In this document: positions 53,558 through 63,346 of the stretch, one piece after another
Numbering within the stretch: the stretch's first letter is position 1
Layout: every line of letters begins with the position of its first letter
Origin: Eisenbergiella sp900555195
GTDB lineage: Bacteria > Bacillota > Clostridia > Lachnospirales > Lachnospiraceae
Assembly (NCBI GenBank): GCA_902492555.1
Contig: CABUMH010000001.1
Coordinates: forward strand, 1 to 64,000
Length of the DNA: 64,000 nt
Reading direction: 5' to 3'
The notes under the pieces: model-generated
Told to the model about the DNA's origin: nothing
Databases searched by the model: none
Seen by the model: the letters and a program-made list of their open reading frames with translations, nothing else
Made by a program: the position numbers and the translations under genes

Positions 53558-56500
53558 TTATAAAGTTAGCCTCTTGAATTCAACCGTTAGTAACCTGCGA
53601 TATGCTTTTCTTATTGCCTCCAGGTCATAAGAACCAGATTCTTTTTGATTTTTATAAACCCACAAACATAAACGATCAAAAGAAGGATCATCCTGTACAA
53701 CATTGATGTATTCCTGCAAAGTAAATTTCGTATATTCAGAATGACATTCATGCATGGTCTTTTTCATACGGTTAATTTTCGCTTCTATAGCAGCATTTAT
53801 CGGATGAATCACATAGTAAACGCCCTGTTGTTCTGGAATAAAAGGAAGCTTTTTGACCAAAAGAGCCTCTTGGCCTTCCTCAGCCTTTACAACCAACTTA
53901 TACTCTCGCTCACCTGAGTTGAAGGTTTTAGACATGTCGTTTATTTCTCTTTTAATACCCGGAATTTCTGAATCATTTCTATTCAAGATTCTAAATGCAC
54001 CAAAATTAGGCTTCCCTGTATCTTTCTCAACTACATTTGTTGTTTTCAAACGTTTCAAGACCATTTTATCATCTTGAATAAGATAGTAATTCAATACTAG
54101 CCTTATTTTTATATCGTCTATTATAACGATTTTCTCCACTAATTCTTTAAAACCATCACTATTTTCATCTATAGTATAATTGATTTCTTCTTCATTTTCT
54201 GGAATTGCTAATATAATATCTCCTGTCCGTAAACCATGAAACAGATATTCATACAGGTAATATTCCCGTTTCCAAACTCCTTCCGTTATCGTCCATACAT
54301 ATAGCCCATCCGACATAAAAGCATTACTATTATCTATGCTTTCTTCTAGCACTTTATTACATATAAGCGTCATAGGGAATAATAGTTTAGTCCGTATTCT
54401 TTTATCATACTTCTCCATAAAATAAAGCCTTGCCTTAAAATAAGCTTGAGTATATTTCTTAACCAAAAATTGCTGCTGAATAGCATTATCAAAAAAACGA
54501 TTGCGGCTAACTAATAAACATTCTTCCACTTTTTTCCCCATCACATCTAGCAGAATACATGTAAGATAAGGATTTTTTCTCCAATCTTCAACTAAGTATT
54601 TCCGCGAAGTCATAGGAACATTAACATTTTTATATGCAGCCATAAAACTAACTTCATCATCCGCTGATAAATCAAAGGAATAAAAAGTTTCACTCATATC
54701 ATCCCAAAGTCGTAATGTTCCTTTATCCATATTAAAATTCATGTAAAGATTATCCGCGGCCAAGCCCAGCTTCTTAACTTCTGAAGCAAATACACGAAGA
54801 ACCTCACATTCTTCTGCAGTTCCTGGCATAATTGAATTTTCTATTTCATCCTCTTCTTCAGAGAATTGAAATATTTGTGCATAATCTTTGTACCTTGGTA
54901 TTATTTCCCTTCCTGTATCTTTCTCGCTTTCCACAAAAAAATACTTGCTTTGTATGGTTTCTGTATACTTCCCTTGGCCCGTATGCAAATAAATATTAAT
55001 AGGAAAAAGACTGTTTTTAAAATGCTCTTTCACATAATTTATAACAATCTTCCAGACTATCAATAAGCGATTTTCATAGGAAAATAAATCCAGTTTTCTC
55101 CATTCTTCCTTTCCGCTGTATTTATCCAAGATACTATCTGCGTCAATTTCCGAAAATTTAATAACAAGATGAATTCTAGTCCCCTGGTCTACCTTCTGTT
55201 GTCCATACTCAACTAATATATTATTGGGTTTTTCATCTTGACTAAGCGTTATTTTAAATGCCGGATTATTCTTCGCTTTTGTATAAATCTCTACTTTATT
55301 TGTTACCATGAATGCAGACTGTAAACCAATCCCAAATCCCCCAGTTGGCCTTAACCACTGTCTCATCTCCCTAATTGTATTCGTAAAATTTGTACGTTCT
55401 CTCCAACCAGTTCCAATATGTGAAATGCTATTAATACCGGTTTCATCTATTCCAATGCCTCTATCCTCAATTTCTATAACAAATTGTTCTTCGTCAATTA
55501 TTCCTTTTTTATCTCTGTATTCTCGAATATAAATTTTTACAGGGTAATTATCATAAGCTTCTTTTCTAAAGTCAATTGGCTTTATTTTATCTCTTTCAAC
55601 TTGGGGATCGATTAAATATTTTTCTCTTTCGCCCCCCTGCTCTAAATCATTCCAGAGCATTATTCTAAGGGCATCAAAAGAATTCTGAACGTATTCACGA
55701 ATAAAATCCAAAGAAGAGTCATACAGATTATTACCAGTAAAGAGCTCCAAAAGTTTATTCCGATTCACCTCGAAATCCCTTGAGAACTCACTGCTAAACT
55801 CTTTATTTTTATGGAGTATTATCAGCTCAGGAATTCCCATATGGCACCCCTGAAGACTACATGGAGCTATTTCCTGCCAGCGAGTTATCATATTAATAAT
55901 TTCACTTTTTAAATCGTCAAACCACATTAAGCTGATTTTGCACACTTCAAAATCATCTGATTTCGCTGTTACTTCTATTTTTTCCGGCTTTATTAAGAGG
56001 TGTTCTATAGCCTGATGCTTCTTATAGTGTGTAACGCTTACATGAGGGAGTTCGCCAAAATGTTTCATAGCAAAAATATCAAATCGATTATTATCCAAGT
56101 CTAACAGATCTCCAACTCGTAACAATACCGCAAGAAATTGCGGATGCACGTAATCATCCTCAAATCCATCACATATTAGACTTATTTTTTTTATATCTTC
56201 CTGCCCAGCTGTATGTAATGCCACTATTTGGCCAAGTATTCCACATAATCTGTCGATATATACAATATTCCCCCTTCGATCCCATCTATTGAAAAATTCC
56301 TTACTTCTATTTCCGTGTTTTTTTCGAATATATTCTGACATTAAGCAAGTAATTTCTTTCCGAAACTCCAAAGGCCATGAATCATATTCATCCCACTCAA
56401 AGTTAGGTATTTCCAGTTTTTCGCTACTTATTCCTCCCTGGTGTTTTACAAAAGCATCCAAATATGTATAATGACGTGCCGCTTTACCGATTTCTTCGTC

Positions 56501-56890
56501 TAAAGAATCCCTTTCTCTTTCGACAAAATCAAGAAATTCTTCATTTTTCCATAAGTCTTTCAATTCATAATACTCAGTAGACATACCTATATCATGCGCA
56601 TAAGCTGCATTTAAAAGAATCCATAAATCGCCTATCCCAAGCAGTTCAACCCGTTCTTTACCCAAAAACCGTTCAATTGCTCTCAGTATATTGATAGAGT
56701 GTGAAGCATCGTGCCTGCTATAATTCATGAATTCAAAGATTGTCGTTTTTGTTCTTTCTTCATATTGATTCTTATTATAGATCCAATCACTCCAAAGTTT
56801 ATTGCCCAAGGCAGATCTTTGACTTTTCAATTTAAACTGCTGCTCAATATATGTATCTACCTCATACCTCCAATTCTGATTTTCCTGCAT
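53558..56890 (-). CDS. Large HD-domain and Hsp90-type (GHKL) ATPase protein
   Basis: 1110 residues. The N-terminal part has a metal-dependent HD hydrolase pattern (SRHDASHSI near 58 and AYAHDIGMS near 95). From about 385 comes an Hsp90/GHKL ATPase with N box REYVQNSFDAL, G1 EIEDRGIGID and G2 GGFGIGLQSAF, the arrangement of Hsp90 rather than histidine kinases. The C-terminal 500 residues are unassigned. It could act as an ATP-driven sensor or chaperone controlling the partner proteins. Strong ribosome site GGGAGGAC. Gaps to the neighbours are about 30 bases on each side. Confidence 0.88.
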   Translation of the reverse strand: MQENQNWRYEVDTYIEQQFKLKSQRSALGNKLWSDWIYNKNQYEERTKTTIFEFMNYSRHDASHSINILRAIERFLGKERVELLGIGDLWILLNAAYAHDIGMSTEYYELKDLWKNEEFLDFVERERDSLDEEIGKAARHYTYLDAFVKHQGGISSEKLEIPNFEWDEYDSWPLEFRKEITCLMSEYIRKKHGNRSKEFFNRWDRRGNIVYIDRLCGILGQIVALHTAGQEDIKKISLICDGFEDDYVHPQFLAVLLRVGDLLDLDNNRFDIFAMKHFGELPHVSVTHYKKHQAIEHLLIKPEKIEVTAKSDDFEVCKISLMWFDDLKSEIINMITRWQEIAPCSLQGCHMGIPELIILHKNKEFSSEFSRDFEVNRNKLLELFTGNNLYDSSLDFIREYVQNSFDALRIMLWNDLEQGGEREKYLIDPQVERDKIKPIDFRKEAYDNYPVKIYIREYRDKKGIIDEEQFVIEIEDRGIGIDETGINSISHIGTGWRERTNFTNTIREMRQWLRPTGGFGIGLQSAFMVTNKVEIYTKAKNNPAFKITLSQDEKPNNILVEYGQQKVDQGTRIHLVIKFSEIDADSILDKYSGKEEWRKLDLFSYENRLLIVWKIVINYVKEHFKNSLFPINIYLHTGQGKYTETIQSKYFFVESEKDTGREIIPRYKDYAQIFQFSEEEDEIENSIMPGTAEECEVLRVFASEVKKLGLAADNLYMNFNMDKGTLRLWDDMSETFYSFDLSADDEVSFMAAYKNVNVPMTSRKYLVEDWRKNPYLTCILLDVMGKKVEECLLVSRNRFFDNAIQQQFLVKKYTQAYFKARLYFMEKYDKRIRTKLLFPMTLICNKVLEESIDNSNAFMSDGLYVWTITEGVWKREYYLYEYLFHGLRTGDIILAIPENEEEINYTIDENSDGFKELVEKIVIIDDIKIRLVLNYYLIQDDKMVLKRLKTTNVVEKDTGKPNFGAFRILNRNDSEIPGIKREINDMSKTFNSGEREYKLVVKAEEGQEALLVKKLPFIPEQQGVYYVIHPINAAIEAKINRMKKTMHECHSEYTKFTLQEYINVVQDDPSFDRLCLWVYKNQKESGSYDLEAIRKAYRRLLTVEFKRLTL

Positions 56891-56917
56891 ATAACTGTCC
56901 TCCCTCTTTCGTCTACT

Positions 56918-57388
56918 TTATCCGCTATTACTTACACTTTTAGTTTCTTGAATATATTCCTTCCACCGCGAGCCTTCCTCTTTGATTATTTTTTCACAAT
57001 TTATAACAAATACTTCAGAAGGATCTTCTATGCCATTATATATTCCTTTTTTAGTACAATAGAACCTCTGTTCACTACAAAGCTGATCACAAGTTTGTCT
57101 ATAACTTTTCCATTTATCTTGTGCATGTGAAATACCCAAGAAGCCTTCGGCAATGAGAGCGCCGGCACTTAATAAAGCTACTATACCATTACTTAATAAT
57201 GGCGATTCCATTATTACGAACACAGGGATTAGAGCCGTCATTACAATCCGGCTTCCAGAGAGTATGTAGTACACCTTCTTATAAAATTTACTCCTTCTGT
57301 TATAGTAAATTACTAATTTCCCGATAATGTTGCTATACTCATCCCCATCAGGATTTCCAAAATACTCTAGGATACCCTCGCTTGACAT
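56918..57388 (-). CDS. SLATT/DUF4231-like two-helix membrane protein
   Basis: 156 residues. A short N-terminal helix (YYNRRSKFYKKVYYIL) leads into two membrane helices (about 46-85, IVMTALIPVFVIMESPLLSN and IVALLSAGALIAEGF). A cytoplasmic helical tail with a KWKSYRQTCDQLCSEQRFY segment follows. This is the layout of SLATT domains, predicted membrane effectors in nucleotide-signal defence systems that could disrupt the membrane on activation. First gene of the operon, suggesting it is the effector. Confidence 0.75.
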   Translation of the reverse strand: MSSEGILEYFGNPDGDEYSNIIGKLVIYYNRRSKFYKKVYYILSGSRIVMTALIPVFVIMESPLLSNGIVALLSAGALIAEGFLGISHAQDKWKSYRQTCDQLCSEQRFYCTKKGIYNGIEDPSEVFVINCEKIIKEEGSRWKEYIQETKSVSNSG

Positions 57389-58234
57389 GAAATCTTTCCC
57401 TTTCCTTTTTGGTTAGAAGTAATAGTTTTCTGCTTAACAGACAGCAGCGAAAACAAGGTTCAAGCTTCTCTATTGTTCATTATTCAGCAAGAACTGAAAT
57501 TACAAAAAGAACAAGTTATATATTCAAGCAGACATTTAAAGCCCCCTTAAATTATATAATATCATATTGCAACACTAAAGTCACTCATTCCCTTTTATTT
57601 TCATACAAAATAAAGAAACAAAAAAAGAATTCAGATAATATAATTTCCAATTTTTACTCGAACATAGTTTGTGAAGCCATCTATATTTCTACGGAATAAT
57701 GGTTTATCATTATTGTTTAGCCGTCTTGTTCTTCATTCCAATTTGCTTGATTGTGGAGTTTTACTCAATTTAATGTAAGAAATAACCTACAGAAAGAACA
57801 AGTCCCAGAGAGTTTCCCGAAAAATCGCGTCCTCTGAGACCTCTAAAAACATATTTATTATATCAAAGTTTATGATGATTCAAATAAAGGATGCCATAAG
57901 CTCTACAGCATGTTTCCTTACATGCTTGTCTATTACAAGCATTATACGTCCGAATTCATTTAGGACAATGCGCCGCTAGAACCACTGTTTTCTATCAAAC
58001 TTGTTCAAGGGGAAAGACTCTCGCAGACAGGTATAACATCGGGTTGCACCTTCCAGGACACAATCGGCCCAGCCCGGAGCATCCGGTTAGGAAACGGTGC
58101 AGTAATTCTTCGGCAGATTGAATATTCCGTTTACAAAGTGCACACTTTTCGCTGATCAGGTGCATCCCTTCCGGTAAGCCAGTGCAGGTTTTCCGGAAGG
58201 GAATGCAGTTTAATCATAATGGAACCTTGTCAAC
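57389..58234. other. Gene-free stretch between defence operon and IS21
   Basis: No convincing gene on either strand. 57389-57800 is AT-rich and should hold the promoter of the leftward operon. From about 57900 the composition becomes GC-richer, like the IS21 element that follows. An imperfect hairpin lies near 57801-57840. The left IS21 end must be in 57900-58200 but I could not place it. Confidence 0.4.
58161..58207 (-). terminator. Strong hairpin after the IS21 genes
   Basis: TGCATCCCTTCCGG (58161-58174) pairs with CCGGAAGGGAATGCA (58193-58207), one bulge, loop 18. No T-run on either side, so it may be an attenuator or DNA structure rather than a classical terminator. Confidence 0.45.
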
Positions 58235-58588
58235 TTAATACCGGCCGTCGTCGATCCCCTTTGCAAGCTGTACCATGGAGTCTGTGAACTCTTTGAAGGC
58301 CATGGGGTCTCCCCCATCATAACAGATCCGGGAAAACTCCTGATATGCCAGGCTGTCATAATGCGGCATATCCAGATCTGAGAGGATATCAACTGTTGTG
58401 ATCTGTTTCCGCTCGGGATCCGTTTCCATGGCAAACCGGTATCTCGCCCGGACCGCCTCAGCCTTAAGGTGCTGGATATCCCTGACCATTGCGTCCACCA
58501 GTTCCAGAAAGGAACGGATCAGCTCGCAGTTATCGGCTTCCGGACATTCATCCCATGCGTTGTAGCCGTCATACAGCATCGCCGTCAC
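58235..58588 (-). CDS. Small accessory protein of the IS21 element
   Basis: 117 residues (MTAMLYDGYNAWDECPEADN start), acidic and helical. Its start overlaps the end of istB by 20 bases, so it is coupled to it and shares its GC-rich codon use. I do not recognise a family; a third gene is not part of classical IS21, so it may be a cargo or accessory gene. Confidence 0.6.
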   Translation of the reverse strand: MTAMLYDGYNAWDECPEADNCELIRSFLELVDAMVRDIQHLKAEAVRARYRFAMETDPERKQITTVDILSDLDMPHYDSLAYQEFSRICYDGGDPMAFKEFTDSMVQLAKGIDDGRY

Positions 58589-59357
58589 CTGCCTCTCCGG
58601 CTCCGGGGGCTTTCACGCCATGGCGTTCCCGCATGGATACAGCTCCCTCGATCAGGACCTCATAAGCATTGGGACGGATCCTGTCAATGACAGCGTCACA
58701 GAGGGTCTCATACTCCGGTGACCCGATCCGTTCATGCCAGCCGTCCGGTTCAAACTGGGTGCAGAAGATAATGGATCCTCGCTCTGCCCGTGGCTCAATG
58801 ACCTCAGGCAGGTCGTTCGCCTGCTCATTCGTCATCGGAGTGAGCAGGAATTCATCTATGATCAGCAGGTCGGCTTTCTGGTACGAGCGGATCATTTTCA
58901 GGTAAGTGCCCTCTCCTCGCGCGACAGCCAGCCCGTTCAGCAGGTCCGGGATCCGGACATACCGGACGGTAAAACCGTTCCGGCACGCGGCAACACCCAG
59001 GGCATTGGAAAGATATGTTTTCCCGCTGCCGGATGCCCCCATGATGATGATATGGCGGCTGTCGCGGATGTAGCCGCAGCCTGATAGGCGGAGCAGTTTC
59101 CCGCGGTCCAGTTTCCGGTCTGCATGGTATTCGATATCCTCCATACATGCGCCCGGATACCGGAACCCCGCGCTGCGGATGAGCCGGGCAAGGCGGTTGT
59201 TCCTGCGCGATTCCCATTCCCTGTCCACAAGGATCCCAAAGCGGTCCTCAAAGCTGAGCCCCTGGAGGCCGCCGGTGCGGCACTGGTCTTCGAACGCGCC
59301 TGCCATGGCGGAAAGCCGCAGCTCGCGGAGCTTGTCGATCGTAGACTGTACGGTCAT
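58569..59357 (-). CDS. istB: IstB-type transposition helper ATPase of IS21
   Basis: 262 residues. AAA+ helper with Walker A GASGSGKTYL near 104 and Walker B DLLIIDEFLLTPM near 165, plus the IstB opening TIDKLRELRLSAMAGAFEDQ. It assists the IstA transposase in target capture. It overlaps the istA end by four bases and appears intact, unlike istA. Confidence 0.9.
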   Translation of the reverse strand: MTVQSTIDKLRELRLSAMAGAFEDQCRTGGLQGLSFEDRFGILVDREWESRRNNRLARLIRSAGFRYPGACMEDIEYHADRKLDRGKLLRLSGCGYIRDSRHIIIMGASGSGKTYLSNALGVAACRNGFTVRYVRIPDLLNGLAVARGEGTYLKMIRSYQKADLLIIDEFLLTPMTNEQANDLPEVIEPRAERGSIIFCTQFEPDGWHERIGSPEYETLCDAVIDRIRPNAYEVLIEGAVSMRERHGVKAPGAGEAGDGDAV

Positions 59358-60560
59358 GCCTGGACACCTCCCTTCTCACGGGCCGCGCGGCGTGTCAGGC
59401 CATAGCTGCCGGTTGTCCGGGGCGGGGTACCGTTTTTTACCTTATCCTGTCCGTTCTGGAGGATGGTGGTGATATTTTTCAGGCTCGGGCTCGGCGTATA
59501 GGAAAGTGCTTTGGCACAGGCTGCCTCCAGCCTGGCCGGTGTAAACCGGTCGGCGGGCTTCATCATGGACGCGCAGCTTTTATATCCCTGCTGGGGAGTC
59601 CTGTGCGTGTGGAGGAAGGTACGGACAACGATCCCTGTTGACGGACCGATATCTTCCGCCCACTGCTGAAAGCTCTCTTCATTATAATTAAGGTAACGCC
59701 GGTGGGCTTCCGGCATATGCTCCGGTACATAGACCGGATCCGCGGTATTAAAAACCCTCACATGGGACGCGATCCTCTGGTTATGGAAAATCTCCATGTA
59801 TTTCTCCGTTGTCCGGATATCAACCTTCCTGCCGATGTATTCACATGGTACGGAGTACCGACAGTCGCCTACTGTGACCAGGTAATCCGGCTGGACCGTT
59901 TCCGAGGACCATACGGCTGTCTCATACGGCGTGGATGGAAGCGGCAGGAGAAATGCCTTTTCTTCTTCCTCGAATGCAGAGAGCCGGCAGCCTTTCCTCT
60001 TTTGAAATGGACGGCTGTTGAACTCATCCAGTTTGATACGGATGGCCTCATTCAGTTCCTGAAAAGAAAAGAACTTATCATTGCGCAGGGATGCCACGAT
60101 CCAGGTTGACAGGACGCCGACCAAGCCCTCGTCAGAGGCCTTGTCCTTCGGGGAGACCGGGCGGGCAGGGACAATGGCCGTTCCATAGTATTCCGCCATC
60201 TCCTGGTAAGAGCGGTTGAGGATCAGCTCCGCGCGGGTGTTCTTAACGACCGCAACCTTTGCATTGTCAGGCGTAAGGATCCGGGTAACGCCTCCAAAGT
60301 AGCTGTACGCATGGATGTGCGCCTGGATCCAGCTGGCGGTCTTCATGTCGGGGACCGCTTCCGCATAGCTGTACATACTGCAGGGGAGGCAGGCGACAAA
60401 GACATACGCGGTGACAGGCTCCCCTGTGATGCTGTCAGTAACATCCAGGGTGCTGCCGCCCAGTCCACTTCCATGAGTTCACCGGGTTTCCTGCTGATCC
60501 GCAGCGTTGCCTTTTGGGAGGCAGTGTAGACAAACACCGCATCATCCGATTGATACTGAT
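59354..60560 (-). pseudogene. istA: Truncated and frameshifted IS21 transposase IstA
   Basis: The main part (to 60376) carries the DDE integrase core (ILTPDNAKVAVV, DKASDEGLVGVLSTWIV) and C-terminal domain. Just upstream, another frame reads RISRKPGELMEVDWA, the conserved start of the core. Restoring one missing G near 60458 joins the two frames. The N-terminal DNA-binding domain of about 130 residues is absent beyond 60560. The element therefore cannot transpose by itself. Confidence 0.82.
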
Positions 60561-60919
60561 TTATACCACAAACGCGACCAACGCAACCTCACTCTCACTC
60601 AAAGCAAGATAATAAGGTATTATCCTCCATCTATTTGTCATTTTATCATACTTCTATCACCAATAAAAGAAATATTTAGCTTTCTTCATATATTATTACC
60701 ATATTTGTCCATTTTCTGAGTTTATACAACAAATCCGTTTAATGAACATAATAGAATGATTACTACACATACTATTTAATGATACATTAATCTTTTAGTT
60801 TCTCAATTCTATTCCAATTTCGGTATATTATTTTCATATTCACGCTTTTTTTCCGATTCCGGAATTTTTATTGCTTAAAATATAGTAATATGGTAAAATA
60901 TACACTAGGAGGTGGACTA
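60561..60919. other. AT-rich intergenic stretch
   Basis: No gene. The sequence drops sharply in GC after the broken IS21 end and leads to the ATPase gene, so it should contain that gene's promoter; I see no clear -35/-10 pair. The right IS21 terminal repeat is missing. Confidence 0.4.
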
Positions 60920-62143
60920 ATGGTAAAACGTACTGAATATCTAAAGAAGCTGGAAATGTGGCAGGACGAGCAGGTCATCAAAGTTGTTACCGGCATACGC
61001 CGTTGCGGCAAATCTACACTCCTGGAGCAATTTCAGCAACATTTGCTGAGTAAAGGTGTAAAAAATGAGCAGATCCTTTCTCTTAATTTTGAAGAATTAG
61101 AGAATGAACCCCTGCTTGATTACCAGACTTTATATAAATATCTGGTTTCCAGACTCTGTCCAAATCAAACGACATACATTTTTCTGGATGAAATTCAAAA
61201 GGTTCCTGCATTTGAAAAAGTTGTGGACAGTCTCTATGTTAAGAAACATGTTGACCTGTATATCACCGGCTCCAATGCATATATGCTTTCCGGAGAACTA
61301 ACGACGCTGCTGTCCGGTCGTTATGTGGAGATATCGATCCTCCCTCTCTCTTTCCGCGAGTATTGCCAGCTGCAGCCTGGGATTGATACGGAGGTGATCT
61401 TCTCTTCCTACCTTCAAGATGGCGGCTTCCCGTATATTGCTTCAATGAACCGGTCAAAGGAAAAAACAGATATGTATCTGGAAGGGATCTATAATACCAT
61501 AATCATAAAAGATATTGAGGATAGACAAAGACGAAGGGAAGCTGATCCAAACAAACGCAGGGTAACAGATATTGCCCTCTTAAAAAGCATTGCGAAGTTT
61601 CTGGCAAGCTCTGTCGGAAATCCCATTTCGATAAAAAGTATTACAGATTATATCATTTCTTCCGGTCGTAAAGTATCGCAAAATACAATAAGCGATTATA
61701 TTGAGGTATTGACCGAGGCATTTGTTTTCTATCCGGCCGAACGCTTTGATATCCTAGGGAAGCAGCTTATGAAAACTAACCAGAAATTGTATATTGTCGA
61801 TCTGGGTATCCGTCGCTATCTGTTGCCGCGAAGATCCTATGACCTAGGATTTTCTCTGGAAAATGTAATCTATTTGGAGTTGCTTCGCCGCGGCTATTCG
61901 GTGAACATCGGAAAGGTCGGGAACACAGAGGTGGATTTCGTGGCAAAGAGAAATGACCGCTATCATTATTTTCAGGTAACGGCTTCTCTGCTTGAGTCAT
62001 CTACCTTTGAAAGGGAAATGAAGCCTTTGCGGAATATCCGGGATAATTATCCCAAAACCATTTTGACGCTCGACCAGATGACACCTGGCAACTATGACGG
62101 CATCGAAGTTATTAATGCCGTGAACTGGCTACTTGGAGAATAA
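60920..62143 (+). CDS. AAA-family ATPase with DUF4143 domain
   Basis: 407 residues. P-loop TGIRRCGKSTLL near 27-38, Walker B TYIFLDEIQKV near 98 and sensor segment LYITGSNAYML identify the AAA_14 type. The C-terminal half is a DUF4143 restriction-endonuclease-like domain (GNTEVDFVAKRNDRYHYFQVTAS). These proteins are common in gut anaerobes and mobile elements, with no well-proven function. Start at 60920 has AGGAGGTGG upstream. Confidence 0.88.
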   Translation: MVKRTEYLKKLEMWQDEQVIKVVTGIRRCGKSTLLEQFQQHLLSKGVKNEQILSLNFEELENEPLLDYQTLYKYLVSRLCPNQTTYIFLDEIQKVPAFEKVVDSLYVKKHVDLYITGSNAYMLSGELTTLLSGRYVEISILPLSFREYCQLQPGIDTEVIFSSYLQDGGFPYIASMNRSKEKTDMYLEGIYNTIIIKDIEDRQRRREADPNKRRVTDIALLKSIAKFLASSVGNPISIKSITDYIISSGRKVSQNTISDYIEVLTEAFVFYPAERFDILGKQLMKTNQKLYIVDLGIRRYLLPRRSYDLGFSLENVIYLELLRRGYSVNIGKVGNTEVDFVAKRNDRYHYFQVTASLLESSTFEREMKPLRNIRDNYPKTILTLDQMTPGNYDGIEVINAVNWLLGE

Positions 62144-62829
62144 TGCTTCTTTCAGATAATTTCCGCAGGTAAAACAGATGCCTTGAGTCATCAGATTGCG
62201 GCAGACTTGCAGCATAATTATGAAAAATAAATTCGTTGGCCCCATTTAATCGGATTTCCGTATTTTGAAATTTAATAAATAATCTGGAGGTAAAGTTTCC
62301 AAGATAATCAGACAACTGGACGGGGATGAGTATGTACCTCCGTCCAGTTCATATGACAGACTTACTGAATCGGCCCGCCCCGGTTTATCCAGTTATCCGC
62401 CTGCTTTAACTCCCCATTTTCAATCGACAGCTTCAGAAAGTGTATCAAATTAGCAGTCAGCCTTTACTTTCAGCACGTCCAAAAAATCGGCCTCCGTAAA
62501 GGTATTTTCTTTTATCAACAGGAAAAGAATCATCTCCTTCCTGGGCAACCTTAAGGCCGATGTAATCTATCAGGTTTTCAATATTAACCGTTGCGATGAC
62601 CAGGATATAATCCCTACAATCCTGCCGGCAATCTCAAAAACTGACCGTTTAATATAGCCCTGATTGGCATGAAAATGCGGCCCTGCCAGCTTCGGAAGCG
62701 GCTATTTGCGCAATCCTTCTTACGGTACCGGAACGCGTCACCTCCCGGAACCAGTCCTCTACCACTTTAAAACAGTTTGTGGATTTCCCCATTTAACATC
62801 CACAGCCGGAATATATCAGTATCCGCCCG
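62144..62829. other. Degenerate stretch without an intact gene
   Basis: On the minus strand scattered coding-like pieces appear (for example RKEMILFLLIKENTFTEADFLDVLKVKAD near 62460-62560) but are broken by stops and frame changes. It looks like decayed gene material rather than regulatory DNA. No repeat or RNA seen. Confidence 0.35.
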
Positions 62830-63051
62830 TTATACAAAACCGGGGTATATTTTATTACACCTCGGCTCTCTGTCTGGCATCACTGAGACGTAAATTCTAG
62901 CGAGCAGTTCAGATGGTGTAAATACCATCACTTTACTCTTTGAAAAGTCCATCACGTTTCTTGTGATAATATAGTCGGCGTGAATCCTCTCTGTAGTATC
63001 ACATTGAACCGTATCTTCAAAGTCAGCCCACTTCCGCGCTAATAATTCCCA
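62830..63051 (-). pseudogene. C-terminal remnant of a PIN-domain (VapC-like) gene
   Basis: The minus strand reads ARKWADFEDTVQCDTTERIHADYIITRNVMDFSKSKVMVFTPSELLARI, the last third of a PIN-domain ribonuclease with the typical (A)DYIITRN segment. A stop lies just upstream in frame and the N-terminal catalytic part is absent. No antitoxin gene is recognisable beside it. Confidence 0.65.
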
Positions 63052-63124
63052 TCAATTTCATTATATTTACATTTATCCAAAACCGTCAAATGGGTGTAGA
63101 TTTGTTTGCAAGCACTATCTGGCA

Positions 63125-63196
63125 CGAGAGGACAGGAAGTACGTCATTTGCCGGGCGGTTCGTCCGACTTGATCCACCGCTGTTTTTGTCCTCTCG
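63125..63196 (-). ncRNA. Candidate structured hairpin element
   Basis: A perfect ten-base stem (CGAGAGGACA/TGTCCTCTCG) encloses an inner GCGGT/ACCGC stem in a GC-rich 72-base island within AT-rich DNA. It could be a small RNA, a terminator or a DNA hairpin of a mobile element. No family recognised. Confidence 0.3.
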
Positions 63197-63283
63197 GTCG
63201 TATGTGGGAACATATCTATAATTTATATTCTCCATAAAATATTAGCTAAAATAACTTACCTATAAATTCTAGTAAAAAACTAT

Positions 63284-63325
63284 AATGACACCATTTCATT
63301 TTTGTATTCATGAAATGATGTCGTT
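63284..63325 (-). terminator. Terminator after the DUF2284 gene
   Basis: AACGACATCATTTCAT pairs with ATGAAATGGTGTCATT on the minus strand (14 of 16), loop 10, followed by ATAGTTTTTT. It lies 22 bases after the stop of the leftward gene. Confidence 0.75.
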
Positions 63326-63346
63326 ATTTAAAAATAAAATCACTCA

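Noticed and set aside
54866..55066. Rightward frames inside the HD/Hsp90 gene
   Set aside because: They are opposite a conserved ATPase domain or its linker and lack start signals.
57409..57699. Rightward 96-codon frame in the AT-rich gap
   Set aside because: No ribosome site, no recognisable pattern, and composition equals the intergenic AT-rich DNA.
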